NCBI RefSeq assembly: GCF_001676025.1
Contig: NZ_LZFW01000008.1
Coordinates: forward strand, 1 to 64,000
Length of the DNA stretch: 64,000 nt
DNA from: Vibrio sp. UCD-FRSSP16_30
GTDB taxonomy: Bacteria > Pseudomonadota > Gammaproteobacteria > Enterobacterales > Vibrionaceae
Direction: 5' to 3'
Shown here: positions 48,642 to 57,513 of the stretch, in pieces
Numbering within the stretch: position 1 is the first letter of the stretch
How the letters are laid out: each line of letters starts with the position of its first letter
Notes under the pieces: generated by a model
What the model saw: the letters and a program-made list of their open reading frames with translations, nothing else
Told to the model about the DNA's origin: nothing
Database searches by the model: none
Program-made: the position numbers and the translations under genes

Positions 48642-48947
48642 ATGACTGTCGCAAAATATAAACGTTATTTAAGCTTTATTCTTTTAGCACTATTACCGTT
48701 TGTTGCTTATTCTGCTGATGAAGTGAAAGGTGATCAGTATGAAGGGATTGATATTGAAGTTAATATTAATACCGCTTCAACAGATGAATTAGCCACTTTG
48801 TTATTAGGAGTAGGGGAAACCAAAGCACAGCAAATTGTGGCTTATCGAGAAGTGCATGGCGCGTTTAAGCATGCAGATGACCTACAACAAGTGAAAGGAA
48901 TAGGCCAAGCAACGGTTGATAAAAATCGTTCGCGGATTCGATTGTAA
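48642..48947 (+). CDS. comEA: ComEA-family periplasmic DNA-binding protein
   Basis: A 101-residue protein with a signal peptide (about 1-24, VAYSA) and a helix-hairpin-helix domain (about 40-101, VNINTASTDELATLLLGVGETKAQQIVAYRE, then LQQVKGIGQATVDKNRSRI). In Vibrio cholerae ComEA ratchets incoming DNA through the outer membrane during natural transformation, and its gene also lies next to ppiD. Ribosome-binding site AAGGAGAT. The match in place and size supports a competence role rather than a housekeeping paralogue. Confidence 0.9.
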   Translation: MTVAKYKRYLSFILLALLPFVAYSADEVKGDQYEGIDIEVNINTASTDELATLLLGVGETKAQQIVAYREVHGAFKHADDLQQVKGIGQATVDKNRSRIRL

Positions 48948-48968
48948 ACGCTCTTCTCGGTTATTGTA

Positions 48969-49520
48969 TTATCTGAGGTTGGGCTTAATTTGGCGGATAT
49001 AACGAACCAGTAGTGCTATGACTAAACCAGAAATAGCGCCAATGAGATGTGACTCTGTAGATACTCGTGCATTGATAAGCTCTGCGGTGCCCAGAGTCAC
49101 TAATCCGGTGTTTTCTGCTAGCAATTTGATGGCAAGTCCCAACAACAAAAAGCAACTACTACGCCTTCCGTTGATAATTTCTTGGCAGGCAAAAAAGGCA
49201 AATAAGCCATGCAGTATTCCAGATAGCCCGTAATATATGTGAGTATGGGTAAAAAGCAGTCCGCATCCGATGCTAAAGGATAGTGTGAGCATGGCAAGAA
49301 TAAGCGGTTTAACTTTGGCGTTAAATAAGTAGCAAATAACCCACAGGCCTGCCAGATTCATCAGTAGATGGTAAGTGTTAGTATGGGTAAAGTTACCCGT
49401 AATGAGTCTCCACCATTGATGGGTTGCGATAAGGTCTTGTTCCCAACGCAGTGCGTCAGAGAGAGCGGGGATTAACAATACCGCTAAAATTAAGCTAAAG
49501 GCAATTAGGAATTTATACAC
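48969..49520 (-). CDS. rrtA: Rhombosortase (rhomboid-family protease for GlyGly-CTERM proteins)
   Basis: A 183-residue polytopic membrane protein with about six helices. The rhomboid active site is S100 in YYGLSGILHG, with H158 in ESHLIGA, and HTNTYHLLMNLAGLW carries the conserved H/N region. The short rhomboid core and the neighbourhood fit rhombosortase, which trims type II-secreted proteins at GlyGly-CTERM tails in Vibrio. The start is GTG (49518-49520), with just 5 bases between it and the divergent tapT ATG. Confidence 0.86.
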   Translation of the reverse strand: MYKFLIAFSLILAVLLIPALSDALRWEQDLIATHQWWRLITGNFTHTNTYHLLMNLAGLWVICYLFNAKVKPLILAMLTLSFSIGCGLLFTHTHIYYGLSGILHGLFAFFACQEIINGRRSSCFLLLGLAIKLLAENTGLVTLGTAELINARVSTESHLIGAISGLVIALLVRYIRQIKPNLR

Positions 49521-49525
49521 GTTTT

Positions 49526-50140
49526 ATGTCCCGATACTGTAAGCAATGTGGTCGTGCGAAGAAAGCCTGTTTGTGTCAATGGATACAAACAATTGAAAGC
49601 TCGACTGAAGTCGTTATTTTGCAGCACCCAAGTGAGGTGAATCAAGCGAAAGGTACTGCCAAGATCATTGAATTGAGTGTGTCACCTTGTCATTTATTCG
49701 TCGGTGAAGATTTTTCAGCCCACTCTCAGGTCAATCAATGGTTAGCAGAAACGGACGTTATTAATATATTGATGTTTCCCTCTCAAGAGTCTTTAGAGTT
49801 GACTGCTAATACCTTTAAAGCAAAGCCAAATTGTAAGACTCGTTTGTTTCTTATTGATGGCACTTGGAAGAAAGCCTTTAAAATGTATCAGCTTTCACAT
49901 AATTTGCACTCGCTAGTCCAAGTTCACTTGCCAACCGATATACAAGGTCGTTACACCATACGAAAAGCGCCAAATGATGCCGCTTTATCAACGGTGGAAG
50001 CCGCCTACCATGCATTAACATTATTAAATGCCTGTGATGCGAGTCCATTAATCACTGCATTTGATAAAATGATAGAGTTTCAAATATCGCAACTACCAGA
50101 AGGTACTTATGATAAATACTTTGGTGGGCGAAATCGGTAG
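49526..50140 (+). CDS. tapT: tRNA-uridine aminocarboxypropyltransferase TapT (DTW domain)
   Basis: Makes acp3U at position 47 of tRNA from S-adenosylmethionine. A 204-residue protein with N-terminal cysteines (C5, C8, C15, C17) and the DTW signature as D-G-T-W at 111-114 in LIDGTWKKA, then RYTIRKAPNDAALSTVEA, typical of the family. The ATG at 49526 has only a distant AGGA upstream, so translation initiation may be weak. It is divergent from the rhombosortase gene with almost no spacer. Confidence 0.9.
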   Translation: MSRYCKQCGRAKKACLCQWIQTIESSTEVVILQHPSEVNQAKGTAKIIELSVSPCHLFVGEDFSAHSQVNQWLAETDVINILMFPSQESLELTANTFKAKPNCKTRLFLIDGTWKKAFKMYQLSHNLHSLVQVHLPTDIQGRYTIRKAPNDAALSTVEAAYHALTLLNACDASPLITAFDKMIEFQISQLPEGTYDKYFGGRNR

Positions 50141-50164
50141 TTGGTTAATATTAATGGGTAAAAA

Positions 50165-51478
50165 TTAGCTGGCAAACATTTTTGAATGCATCTTTTGCGC
50201 GTAGCCATCTGTCATCGCCGAGATATAATCACAGATCACTCTAAATCCCTGATCTTGTTCATCTCTAGCCAATCGCCATTTATTTTTGGTCGCCTCTGGC
50301 AATAACCTTTCAGGATCGCCACTTAATGCCTCAAATAAATCAATAATGATCTGTTGTCCTTTATATTCAATCAATTGGACTTCGGTTGCGTGAATAACAT
50401 AATGGCTAACAAAATCTTTAAATACCTTGAGCACATCGAGCATTGGTGTACGCAAGGTGGCGTTGTAGCAAATGAGTGGATGTGAAAAATTGCCTTCATC
50501 TACAACGCTAATTTCAGCACTGGTCAGCAGTGCATTAACGATACTGCCTATCGCGTCTTTACGCAGGTAGTGCTCTCCCGAAAATAGCTTCTCACTTAGC
50601 GAATCTATCTCATTTTCCATCCATGGCTGTCCACAATTAGCCAGTTGACTTGCTGCAGACTCAAGCCATTGCTGTTTTGACACTAAGCCCAACACAATGG
50701 CATCTTCTAGATCGTGTACGCCATAGGCTATGTCATCGGCAAGTTCCATGATGGAGCAGTCTAAAGACTTAAAGCGAGTCTTTTTAGTTACATAGCGCTC
50801 ACCATTATGAGGTTTGAGGCTACAAAAATAATCTCGCTCCTCACTCGGCAAACCTTCTAACACCCAGTTAAAATAGCTGCTATCAATATCAAAAACGCCC
50901 TTGGCTGGCATCCAGCGACTGGCTTTGAGTTGTCTTGGGTTGTCGATTCCGTCGGGGATAGAATCACGCTCTACTTGGCTTAATAATGACGGGTATTTTA
51001 GTAACCCAAGTAAAGTACGTCGACACAGGTCCATGCCATGATACTGAGTATAAGGTTCTAGTTGACTGACTATCCTAAAGGTTTGTGCATTACCTTCAAA
51101 TCCACCATGTTCACGCATCATATAGTTAAGAGCAATTTCTCCTCCATGACCATAGGGTGGGTGCCCGATATCATGAGCAAGGCACAAGGTTTCAATAAGG
51201 CTAGTGCTAGGTAAGATAGTGCTGAGATCAGCATGTTTAGATTGCAGCTGAGCTAAGATCCCAGAGCCAATTTGCGCCGCTTCCAACGAGTGGGTTAAGC
51301 GTGTGCGGTGAAAGTCGTTGCCTCCAGTACCATGCACTTGTGTTTTTGCTTGTAAGCGCCTAAATGCGGCAGAGTGCAATACCCTTGCTCTATCTCTTTG
51401 GTAAGGATCACGATGGTCATTTAACCTCGCTTTTTGCTCAGTATTGATTCGGTGTTGCCAAAGGTTATCTATGTCCAT
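50165..51478 (-). CDS. dGTPase-like HD-domain triphosphohydrolase
   Basis: A 437-residue deoxynucleoside triphosphate triphosphohydrolase family protein. HD ligands: H63 in RLTHSLE, HDIGHPPYGHGGE at 102-114, and the distal Asp in IMELADDIAYGVHDLEDA. It matches the dGTPase-like group of anti-mutator-size proteins found in vibrios rather than the longer E. coli Dgt. It should hydrolyse dNTPs to deoxynucleoside and triphosphate. It sits 23 bases downstream of yfbR, a dNMP phosphatase, so the pair may tune dNTP pools. Confidence 0.9.
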   Translation of the reverse strand: MDIDNLWQHRINTEQKARLNDHRDPYQRDRARVLHSAAFRRLQAKTQVHGTGGNDFHRTRLTHSLEAAQIGSGILAQLQSKHADLSTILPSTSLIETLCLAHDIGHPPYGHGGEIALNYMMREHGGFEGNAQTFRIVSQLEPYTQYHGMDLCRRTLLGLLKYPSLLSQVERDSIPDGIDNPRQLKASRWMPAKGVFDIDSSYFNWVLEGLPSEERDYFCSLKPHNGERYVTKKTRFKSLDCSIMELADDIAYGVHDLEDAIVLGLVSKQQWLESAASQLANCGQPWMENEIDSLSEKLFSGEHYLRKDAIGSIVNALLTSAEISVVDEGNFSHPLICYNATLRTPMLDVLKVFKDFVSHYVIHATEVQLIEYKGQQIIIDLFEALSGDPERLLPEATKNKWRLARDEQDQGFRVICDYISAMTDGYAQKMHSKMFAS

Positions 51479-51501
51479 GCTATATAGGCTACTTTATTTA
51501 A

Positions 51502-52089
51502 TTAACTGATTTCATCAAGGGTTAGCTCAAAACTGGCGGAAAAGGTTTTGAGGAAATAACACATTTCTGGAGAATCTCTTTCTTGCAGGGTTTGTTCCAA
51601 GCGTCTTTTGGCTGCCGCAAATTCATGATTACCCGCAGACAGTTCTTCTAAGCATTTTAGATAAGCACAAATGCAGTCTGCTTGCTTGACGATGCAATGC
51701 TCTTCATCGCTTGCTTCACCGCTAATGAGAAAGGGTTTAAAGTCTTCTAGCAACTCTTCTGGCACCATAGACAGGAGCTTTTCTTCGGCGGCCGCTTCAA
51801 TTTTTTTATATTCTTTTGCAATATAAGGATTATAGTATTTTACTGGCGTTGGCAAATCGCCTGTTAGTACTTCACTACTATCATGGTACATACCCAATAC
51901 CGCAATTCTTTCTGGGTTGACGTTACCATTAAATTTCTTGTTTTTGATAATGGCGAGGGCATGAGCAACAAAAGCGACCTGAAGGCTATGTTCAGATATA
52001 TTTTCTTTTGATACTGAGCGCATCAGTGGCCAGCGTTGAATAAGCTTCATTCGAGCTAAATGTGCAAAAAAATGACTTTCCTTGTGCAT
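51502..52089 (-). CDS. yfbR: 5'-deoxynucleotidase YfbR
   Basis: A 195-residue HD-domain enzyme that dephosphorylates deoxynucleoside monophosphates. Ligands H34 ([11 protein letters not shown]) and H69-D70 ([20 protein letters not shown]) match E. coli H33, H68 and D69. It lies between alaA and the dGTPase-like gene. The alaA-yfbR order is conserved with E. coli. Confidence 0.94.
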   Translation of the reverse strand: MHKESHFFAHLARMKLIQRWPLMRSVSKENISEHSLQVAFVAHALAIIKNKKFNGNVNPERIAVLGMYHDSSEVLTGDLPTPVKYYNPYIAKEYKKIEAAAEEKLLSMVPEELLEDFKPFLISGEASDEEHCIVKQADCICAYLKCLEELSAGNHEFAAAKRRLEQTLQERDSPEMCYFLKTFSASFELTLDEIS

Positions 52090-52110
52090 GCTAATTCACC
52101 TTATGTATAA

Positions 52111-52138
52111 AACAAAAAAAGAGGCGCTAGGCCTCTTT
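52111..52138 (-). terminator. Terminator of alaA
   Basis: AAAGAGGC (52118-52125) pairs with GCCTCTTT (52131-52138); on the minus strand a run of seven T follows. It separates alaA from yfbR. Confidence 0.85.
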
Positions 52139-52145
52139 ATATAAA

Positions 52146-53360
52146 TTATTGACGGTATTGAGTAATAAAGCGCTCAAAGCGACTGATTGCTATCTCGAGA
52201 TCTTCGACATAAGGCAATGTCACTATCCTAAAGTGATCCGGTTTTGGCCAATTAAACCCAGACCCTTGTACTAGCAATACCTTTTCTTGTTGTAAAAAGT
52301 CTAGCACCATCTTCTGATCATCATGGATTTTATATATTTTAGGATCAAGCTTAGGGAACAGATAGAGTGCCCCTTTAGGTTTGACACACGATACCCCTTT
52401 AATGGAGGTGATCATTTCGTGCGCTTTATCTCTCTGCTCTAGTAAGCGTCCGCCAGGTAAAATTAATTCATTGATACTCTGATAACCGCCCAGCGCTGTT
52501 TGCACGGCATGCTGCATTGGAACGTTGGCACATAGGCGCATTGAAGCCAGCATGTCCAAACCATCAATATAACCTTTAGCTAACTGCTTAGGTCCAGTGA
52601 TAAACATCCAGCCACTGCGAAATCCACAAATACGATAGGCTTTAGATAAACCATTGAAAGTGACCATTACTACATCATCAGCCAATGTCGCAATTGAGGT
52701 GTGGGTTGCGCCGTCGTAAAGAATCTTATCGTAAATTTCATCAGCGAAGATAATCAGGTTGTACTGACGGGCTATCTCAACAATCTGCAATAAAAAATCT
52801 CGGCTATAGACCGCACCTGTTGGATTGTTTGGATTGATGAGCACTATGGCACGGGTTTTTGCCGTGATTTTTGCTTTTATATCTTCAAGATCGGGAAACC
52901 AATCAGATTGTTCATCACAAATATAGTGAACAGGTGTACCACCAGATAGAGAGACAGCTGCGCTCCATAGAGGATAATCAGGCGCAGGGACTAGCATTTC
53001 ATCACCGTTATCAAGTAATGCTTGCATCGCCATTACAATCAATTCAGAGACGCCATTTCCCATGTAAACATCTTCAACGTCTAATGAGAGTAACCCTTGT
53101 CGTTGGTAATACTGAACAACGGCTTTTCGAGCTGAGTAAATGCCCTTAGAGTCACAGTAACCTTGAGATGTGGGTAAATGTCTTAATACATCGACTAAAA
53201 TCTCTTCCGGCGTATCAAAGCCAAAAGGGGCTGGGTTGCCAATATTTAATTTAATAATTTTCTGCCCTTCCTCTTCCATGCGTTTAGCATGTTTGAGCAC
53301 TGGACCGCGAATGTCGTAGCATACATTATCGAGTTTTGATGACATCTCGATATTTTTCAT
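52146..53360 (-). CDS. alaA: Glutamate--pyruvate aminotransferase AlaA
   Basis: PLP-dependent class I/II aminotransferase that makes alanine from pyruvate and glutamate. It has 404 residues from the ATG at 53360, which has AAGGG 6 bases upstream (an in-frame TTG at 53366 is less likely). PLP lysine K240 in FNGLSKAYRICGFR, INPNNPTGAVYS and FADEIYDKILYD. High similarity to E. coli YfbQ/AlaA, including SSKLDNVCYDIRGPVLK at the N-terminus. Confidence 0.96.
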   Translation of the reverse strand: MKNIEMSSKLDNVCYDIRGPVLKHAKRMEEEGQKIIKLNIGNPAPFGFDTPEEILVDVLRHLPTSQGYCDSKGIYSARKAVVQYYQRQGLLSLDVEDVYMGNGVSELIVMAMQALLDNGDEMLVPAPDYPLWSAAVSLSGGTPVHYICDEQSDWFPDLEDIKAKITAKTRAIVLINPNNPTGAVYSRDFLLQIVEIARQYNLIIFADEIYDKILYDGATHTSIATLADDVVMVTFNGLSKAYRICGFRSGWMFITGPKQLAKGYIDGLDMLASMRLCANVPMQHAVQTALGGYQSINELILPGGRLLEQRDKAHEMITSIKGVSCVKPKGALYLFPKLDPKIYKIHDDQKMVLDFLQQEKVLLVQGSGFNWPKPDHFRIVTLPYVEDLEIAISRFERFITQYRQ

Positions 53361-53586
53361 TGTCAACCCTTAACATTTATCGATGTGAATTATATCAAAT
53401 TACACTAAATTGACGTTTTTTAGTAGAGAAATATACATTCAAACCATTGAGTTATCGTTATTTCACAGCTTAAATTTATGTTTACTCTACAATTGTAGGT
53501 GTGTCACTTGATTTGGCTAATCACTCACTCTAGAGTAGGCGATCTAGTGAGTAAATAATAAGAAAAATAGAGGGTTAGGGGTTACA

Positions 53587-54891
53587 TTGTCTCATCTTGA
53601 AAATGCTATCAAACAGCTCACTCAACAAGTTGATTCTGCGTCTATCGATGCATGCCGTGTCGAGGTCGCAGTAGAAATCATGAATCATGATTCTGTTCTC
53701 CCGTGGATGGCGAATCAACCTATTTTTCCGAAGTTTTATTGGCAGTCTAGGGATACGACGGAAGAGGTCGTAGCACTGGGGCAAGTCAGAACTTTTGATG
53801 AAATTAATCCGGCCTATTCTGTGCTTAGCCAAGACCAGCGTATTTGGGGAGGCTATGCTTTTCCTTATAAAGAAAACAAAGGACGCTGTTTAAACTCATT
53901 TTTCTTTTTACCTTCTATTGAGTTAATCCGACGAAATAAAAAATGGTTTTTGGCGGCTAACTTAACCCAAGATAGAGATTCTGTGCGTCAGGCGATCTCT
54001 TTGCTAACTCTCAATACTTCCAATTTTTCAAAGCAACTTCCACAAATAGAGACGGTGACACACAGCCCTAATAGAGCGATGTGGAATGATAATGTTGAGT
54101 TGGCATTAAATAATATTATCCATACCGATCTTAAAAAGGTGGTTTTGGCTCGCCAAACAACCATTAAACTGGATGCGCCTTTGCAAGGTGTTGAGCTATT
54201 AGCATTAAGTCGTAAACAAAACTGCGATAGTTTTCATTTCTTGTTTCAGCTAGAAGAAGGGCATTCATTTATAGGATCAACCCCTGAACGGTTATATAGC
54301 CGTCGTGGTTCATTAATAGAAACGGAAGCTTTAGCCGGAACAACAGGTCGAGATAGCCAGCCCCATAAAGATTTACAGCTGGCCAATTGGTTGATTAATG
54401 ACAAGAAAAACCTACAAGAAAATCAGTATGTCGTTGATGACATTGTGGAGCGTTTAGCGCCGTTTTGTAGCAATATTGATGTTGAAAATGAAGCTCGCTT
54501 GGTGCGATTGCGTAGTGTTCAGCATTTAAAACGCCATATTCAAGCCGAGTTAATTAAACACGCAGATAAAGGTAAGTTATTACAAGCTTTGCAACCCACC
54601 GCCGCTGTTGCAGGATTACCAAGGCATCTAGCCCTTGAGTTTATAGAGAAGCATGAACCTTTTTCTCGTGCTTGGTATAGCGGGTCTGTGGGGTACATTA
54701 GCGAGCAAAATGCAGAGTTTTGTGTATCAATTCGTAGCGCGTTAGTTCAACAAGATTGCCTTCATTTATTTGCCGGGGCAGGCATTGTCCCAGGCTCTGA
54801 GGCAGAGCATGAATGGCAGGAGTTGGATAAGAAAATGTCAACCTTACTGAGCTTAATTACCGAGCAAAATGTGTTGGAACAAGCATCATGA
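53587..54891 (+). CDS. menF: Isochorismate synthase MenF
   Basis: Converts chorismate to isochorismate, the entry to menaquinone. It has 434 residues with the chorismate-binding fold: KKVVLARQ at 183-190 (catalytic lysine region), ETEALAGTTGR from 245, QYVVDDIVERLAPF, and EFCVSIRSALV near the C-terminus. The start is TTG (53587) with AGGGG upstream; no ATG lies in frame nearby. It heads the operon menF-menD-menH-menC-menE, and ATGA overlaps menD. Confidence 0.95.
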   Translation: MSHLENAIKQLTQQVDSASIDACRVEVAVEIMNHDSVLPWMANQPIFPKFYWQSRDTTEEVVALGQVRTFDEINPAYSVLSQDQRIWGGYAFPYKENKGRCLNSFFFLPSIELIRRNKKWFLAANLTQDRDSVRQAISLLTLNTSNFSKQLPQIETVTHSPNRAMWNDNVELALNNIIHTDLKKVVLARQTTIKLDAPLQGVELLALSRKQNCDSFHFLFQLEEGHSFIGSTPERLYSRRGSLIETEALAGTTGRDSQPHKDLQLANWLINDKKNLQENQYVVDDIVERLAPFCSNIDVENEARLVRLRSVQHLKRHIQAELIKHADKGKLLQALQPTAAVAGLPRHLALEFIEKHEPFSRAWYSGSVGYISEQNAEFCVSIRSALVQQDCLHLFAGAGIVPGSEAEHEWQELDKKMSTLLSLITEQNVLEQAS

Positions 54892-56624
54892 GTCGCCAAT
54901 CTTTCGCTGATCTTTCCCAAGCGCAGATGAATCGAATATGGTCTTCTATTATCCTTGAAGAAGCGGCACGTTTTGGTGCAGAGCATGTGTGTTTAGCTCC
55001 GGGCTCTCGTTCTACTCCCTTAGCTCTTGAATCAATTAAACAAACTAATTTAACTCTTCATACTCACTTTGATGAAAGAGGTTTAGGTTTTTTTGCGTTA
55101 GGTTTAGCCAAAGCGTCGCAAAAGCCAGTTATTGTTATTGTTACCTCGGGGACTGCGGTTGCCAATTTATTACCAGCGGTGGTCGAAGCGAATCTCACTG
55201 GCGAGAAGTTAATCTTACTCACCGCGGATAGACCCCCTGAACTGGTTGGTGTGGGCGCTAATCAAGCGATTGTACAACAGGGCATTTTCTCAAGTCATGT
55301 CACTCAGTCGATATTGCTTCCTAGCCCGACAAGCACGATAGATGCTCGATGGTTATTATCAAAGATTGATAACGCTCTGCATAATCAGGCAAAAATGAAC
55401 GGCCCCATTCATCTTAATTGTCCTTTTCCTGAGCCACTTTATATCGAAGATTGTCCTTTATTATCAGAAGTTAAGGAGCTGCCATTAGCTTGGTTACAAT
55501 CAAATCGTCCTTATACGCAAGCCCCTAATACGCAAGCACTTAATACTCAAGCTCCTGTATTAGAAGACAGCTCTGATCATTTGTCGCATTTTTTTAAAAA
55601 GCACTGTCACTTAAAAGGCTTAATTATTATCGGGCGACTTGCCCATGATAAGTCCATCCAAGTGCTTGAACTTGCCAAGCAATTAGGCTGGCCGGTATTG
55701 TGCGACCCTCAGTCTGGAGTGAGTTCAGATTGGCATGGTTATGATGTTTGGCTACAAAATGACGAAGCTCAATCTAGGCTAAGCCAGTGTGATGTCGTGG
55801 TGCAGTTTGGTGCAAGACTCGTCTCCAAACGACTACTGCAATTTTTAAAACAGCGCGTCTCAGATACAAGCTTTACTCAATATGCACTGAGCAGTAACGA
55901 AGCGGGTATTTTAAATCCTGATCATTTACCTATGCTGCGTTTTTCAGGCCAGTGGCAACAGCTTGAAGTACTATCATCAGAAAATAATGGCTGGGCTGAT
56001 GAGCTAAAGCATTATGCAAAGAGGGTGACTCGTGAAACTAACACGCTGCTCTCAAGTGATATTACTGAGCTAGAAGTCGCTCATCGGTTACATGAACTCA
56101 CCGCAGGCTATCAGCTGTTTTTAGGTAATAGCTTAGGTGTACGTTTGCTGGATATGGTCTCGGAGCATTTAGATGTTACTACCTATTCAAATCGTGGCGC
56201 GTCGGGTATTGATGGCATCATCGCAACCAGTGCGGGTGTTGCTGCGGGTAACCGTCAGCCGACATTAACCTTAATTGGCGATACCTCACTGCTACATGAT
56301 CTTAATTCCCTGTCATTGCTGGCAAAGCAAAGCAGCATCGTATTGTTATTTAATAATGATGGAGGAGCGATTTTTGATATGTTGCCCGTTGATGAAAGCC
56401 ATAAACAGTCTCTTTATCAAATGCCGCATGGCCATCAATTTAAGCACTCGGCTGCACAATTTAATATGCACTATCATCAGCCAGCGACATGGCAAGAACT
56501 CACTCAAATAGTCGAGGATTTTAATCCTACAGCGGGGCGCTCTTTAATGATTGAAGTAGTTACTCCAGCAGGGCAGGCCAGTCGTCATATTAAAACATTG
56601 TGCTCACAAATTAAGGGCCAGTAA
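54888..56624 (+). CDS. menD: SEPHCHC synthase MenD
   Basis: Thiamine-diphosphate enzyme that joins 2-oxoglutarate to isochorismate. It has 578 residues: LAPGSRSTPLALE at the N-terminus, conserved glutamate in LVTSGTA region, and the ThDP/Mg motif GDTSLLHDLNSL...LLFNNDGGAIF near 465-505. Residues about 209-224 contain a threefold repeat TQAPN-TQALN-TQAPV in the linker between domains, which is an expansion. Start overlaps the menF stop by 4 bases. Confidence 0.95.
   Translation: MSRQSFADLSQAQMNRIWSSIILEEAARFGAEHVCLAPGSRSTPLALESIKQTNLTLHTHFDERGLGFFALGLAKASQKPVIVIVTSGTAVANLLPAVVEANLTGEKLILLTADRPPELVGVGANQAIVQQGIFSSHVTQSILLPSPTSTIDARWLLSKIDNALHNQAKMNGPIHLNCPFPEPLYIEDCPLLSEVKELPLAWLQSNRPYTQAPNTQALNTQAPVLEDSSDHLSHFFKKHCHLKGLIIIGRLAHDKSIQVLELAKQLGWPVLCDPQSGVSSDWHGYDVWLQNDEAQSRLSQCDVVVQFGARLVSKRLLQFLKQRVSDTSFTQYALSSNEAGILNPDHLPMLRFSGQWQQLEVLSSENNGWADELKHYAKRVTRETNTLLSSDITELEVAHRLHELTAGYQLFLGNSLGVRLLDMVSEHLDVTTYSNRGASGIDGIIATSAGVAAGNRQPTLTLIGDTSLLHDLNSLSLLAKQSSIVLLFNNDGGAIFDMLPVDESHKQSLYQMPHGHQFKHSAAQFNMHYHQPATWQELTQIVEDFNPTAGRSLMIEVVTPAGQASRHIKTLCSQIKGQ
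55515..55559 (+). repeat. Three imperfect 15-bp repeats inside menD
   Basis: Units acgcaagcccctaat, acgcaagcacttaat and actcaagctcctgta are in tandem and in frame. They encode three copies of TQA(P/L)(N/V) in the linker region of MenD. Confidence 0.8.
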
Positions 56625-57464
56625 GTGCCCCAATTAAATCCATCAGCCACTTCACTGGTTACTTTGCGCCTTGCAGCAAGCAAACCAAGCTTACGATTAC
56701 TGTTTGTGCATGGTTTTTTAGGCAGTAGTGATGATTGGCAATCGATAGTGCAATACCTTCCGACAGATTGGGACTTATATGCGCTCAATCTTCCCGGACA
56801 TGTTGGCAATAGTGATCCCCTGCCAAGCAACTTTTCAGAATTTACTTACTTCATTGATGAACAAGCGCAAGCTTTAGCAAAAGATAACGTCCCTGTGGCC
56901 TTTGTTGGCTACTCTTTAGGGGCGCGGCTATTGATGCACTTAGCGCTAAAATTAGAAACTCACACTCCAAATACTCACCTCAACACAATGATTGTCCGTG
57001 GTTTTGTGCTTGAAGGAGGAAACTTTGGCTTGCAACAACAGTCTGATATATCAACGCGCTGGGAAAATGACCGCCGTTGGATTAAGCGCTTTAATGAGCA
57101 AAGTCTGTGTGAGGTATTGAATGATTGGTATCAGCAACCGGTTTTTTCGTCATTAAATGCTCAGCAAAGAAAGCAATTAGTCGCGCAACGTTCAATCAAT
57201 GATGGGAAAGCTTTAGCGCAAGTGATGTCAGCGACTTCATTAGCAAAGCAGGCTTATCTATTAGAAAACCTACAACATAGTCAGCAGCAAGTGCACTATA
57301 TTGTGGGTGAGTATGATCAAAAGTTTTCTCTATTATATGAGCGTAATCAGGTGTCTTTTGAGGTGATAGAAAAGGCTGGACATAACACTCACAAAGAACA
57401 GCCTGAGAAATATGCCAAAAAATTGACACAGCTCTTATCCATAGTGAGCACAGACTCGCTATGA
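56625..57464 (+). CDS. menH: SHCHC synthase MenH (alpha/beta hydrolase)
   Basis: Removes pyruvate from SEPHCHC to give SHCHC. A 279-residue alpha/beta hydrolase with nucleophile S97 in FVGYSLGARL, HGFLGSSDDW near the N-terminus (oxyanion region) and a C-terminal His in AGHNTHKEQP. Start GTG directly after the menD TAA, so coupling is tight. It is slightly longer than E. coli MenH (252). Confidence 0.93.
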   Translation: MPQLNPSATSLVTLRLAASKPSLRLLFVHGFLGSSDDWQSIVQYLPTDWDLYALNLPGHVGNSDPLPSNFSEFTYFIDEQAQALAKDNVPVAFVGYSLGARLLMHLALKLETHTPNTHLNTMIVRGFVLEGGNFGLQQQSDISTRWENDRRWIKRFNEQSLCEVLNDWYQQPVFSSLNAQQRKQLVAQRSINDGKALAQVMSATSLAKQAYLLENLQHSQQQVHYIVGEYDQKFSLLYERNQVSFEVIEKAGHNTHKEQPEKYAKKLTQLLSIVSTDSL

Positions 57465-57513
57465 TGCCCCCAAGTAGGGGTATCACCTATGTTGGCTTAG
57501 GAAATTAATAATT

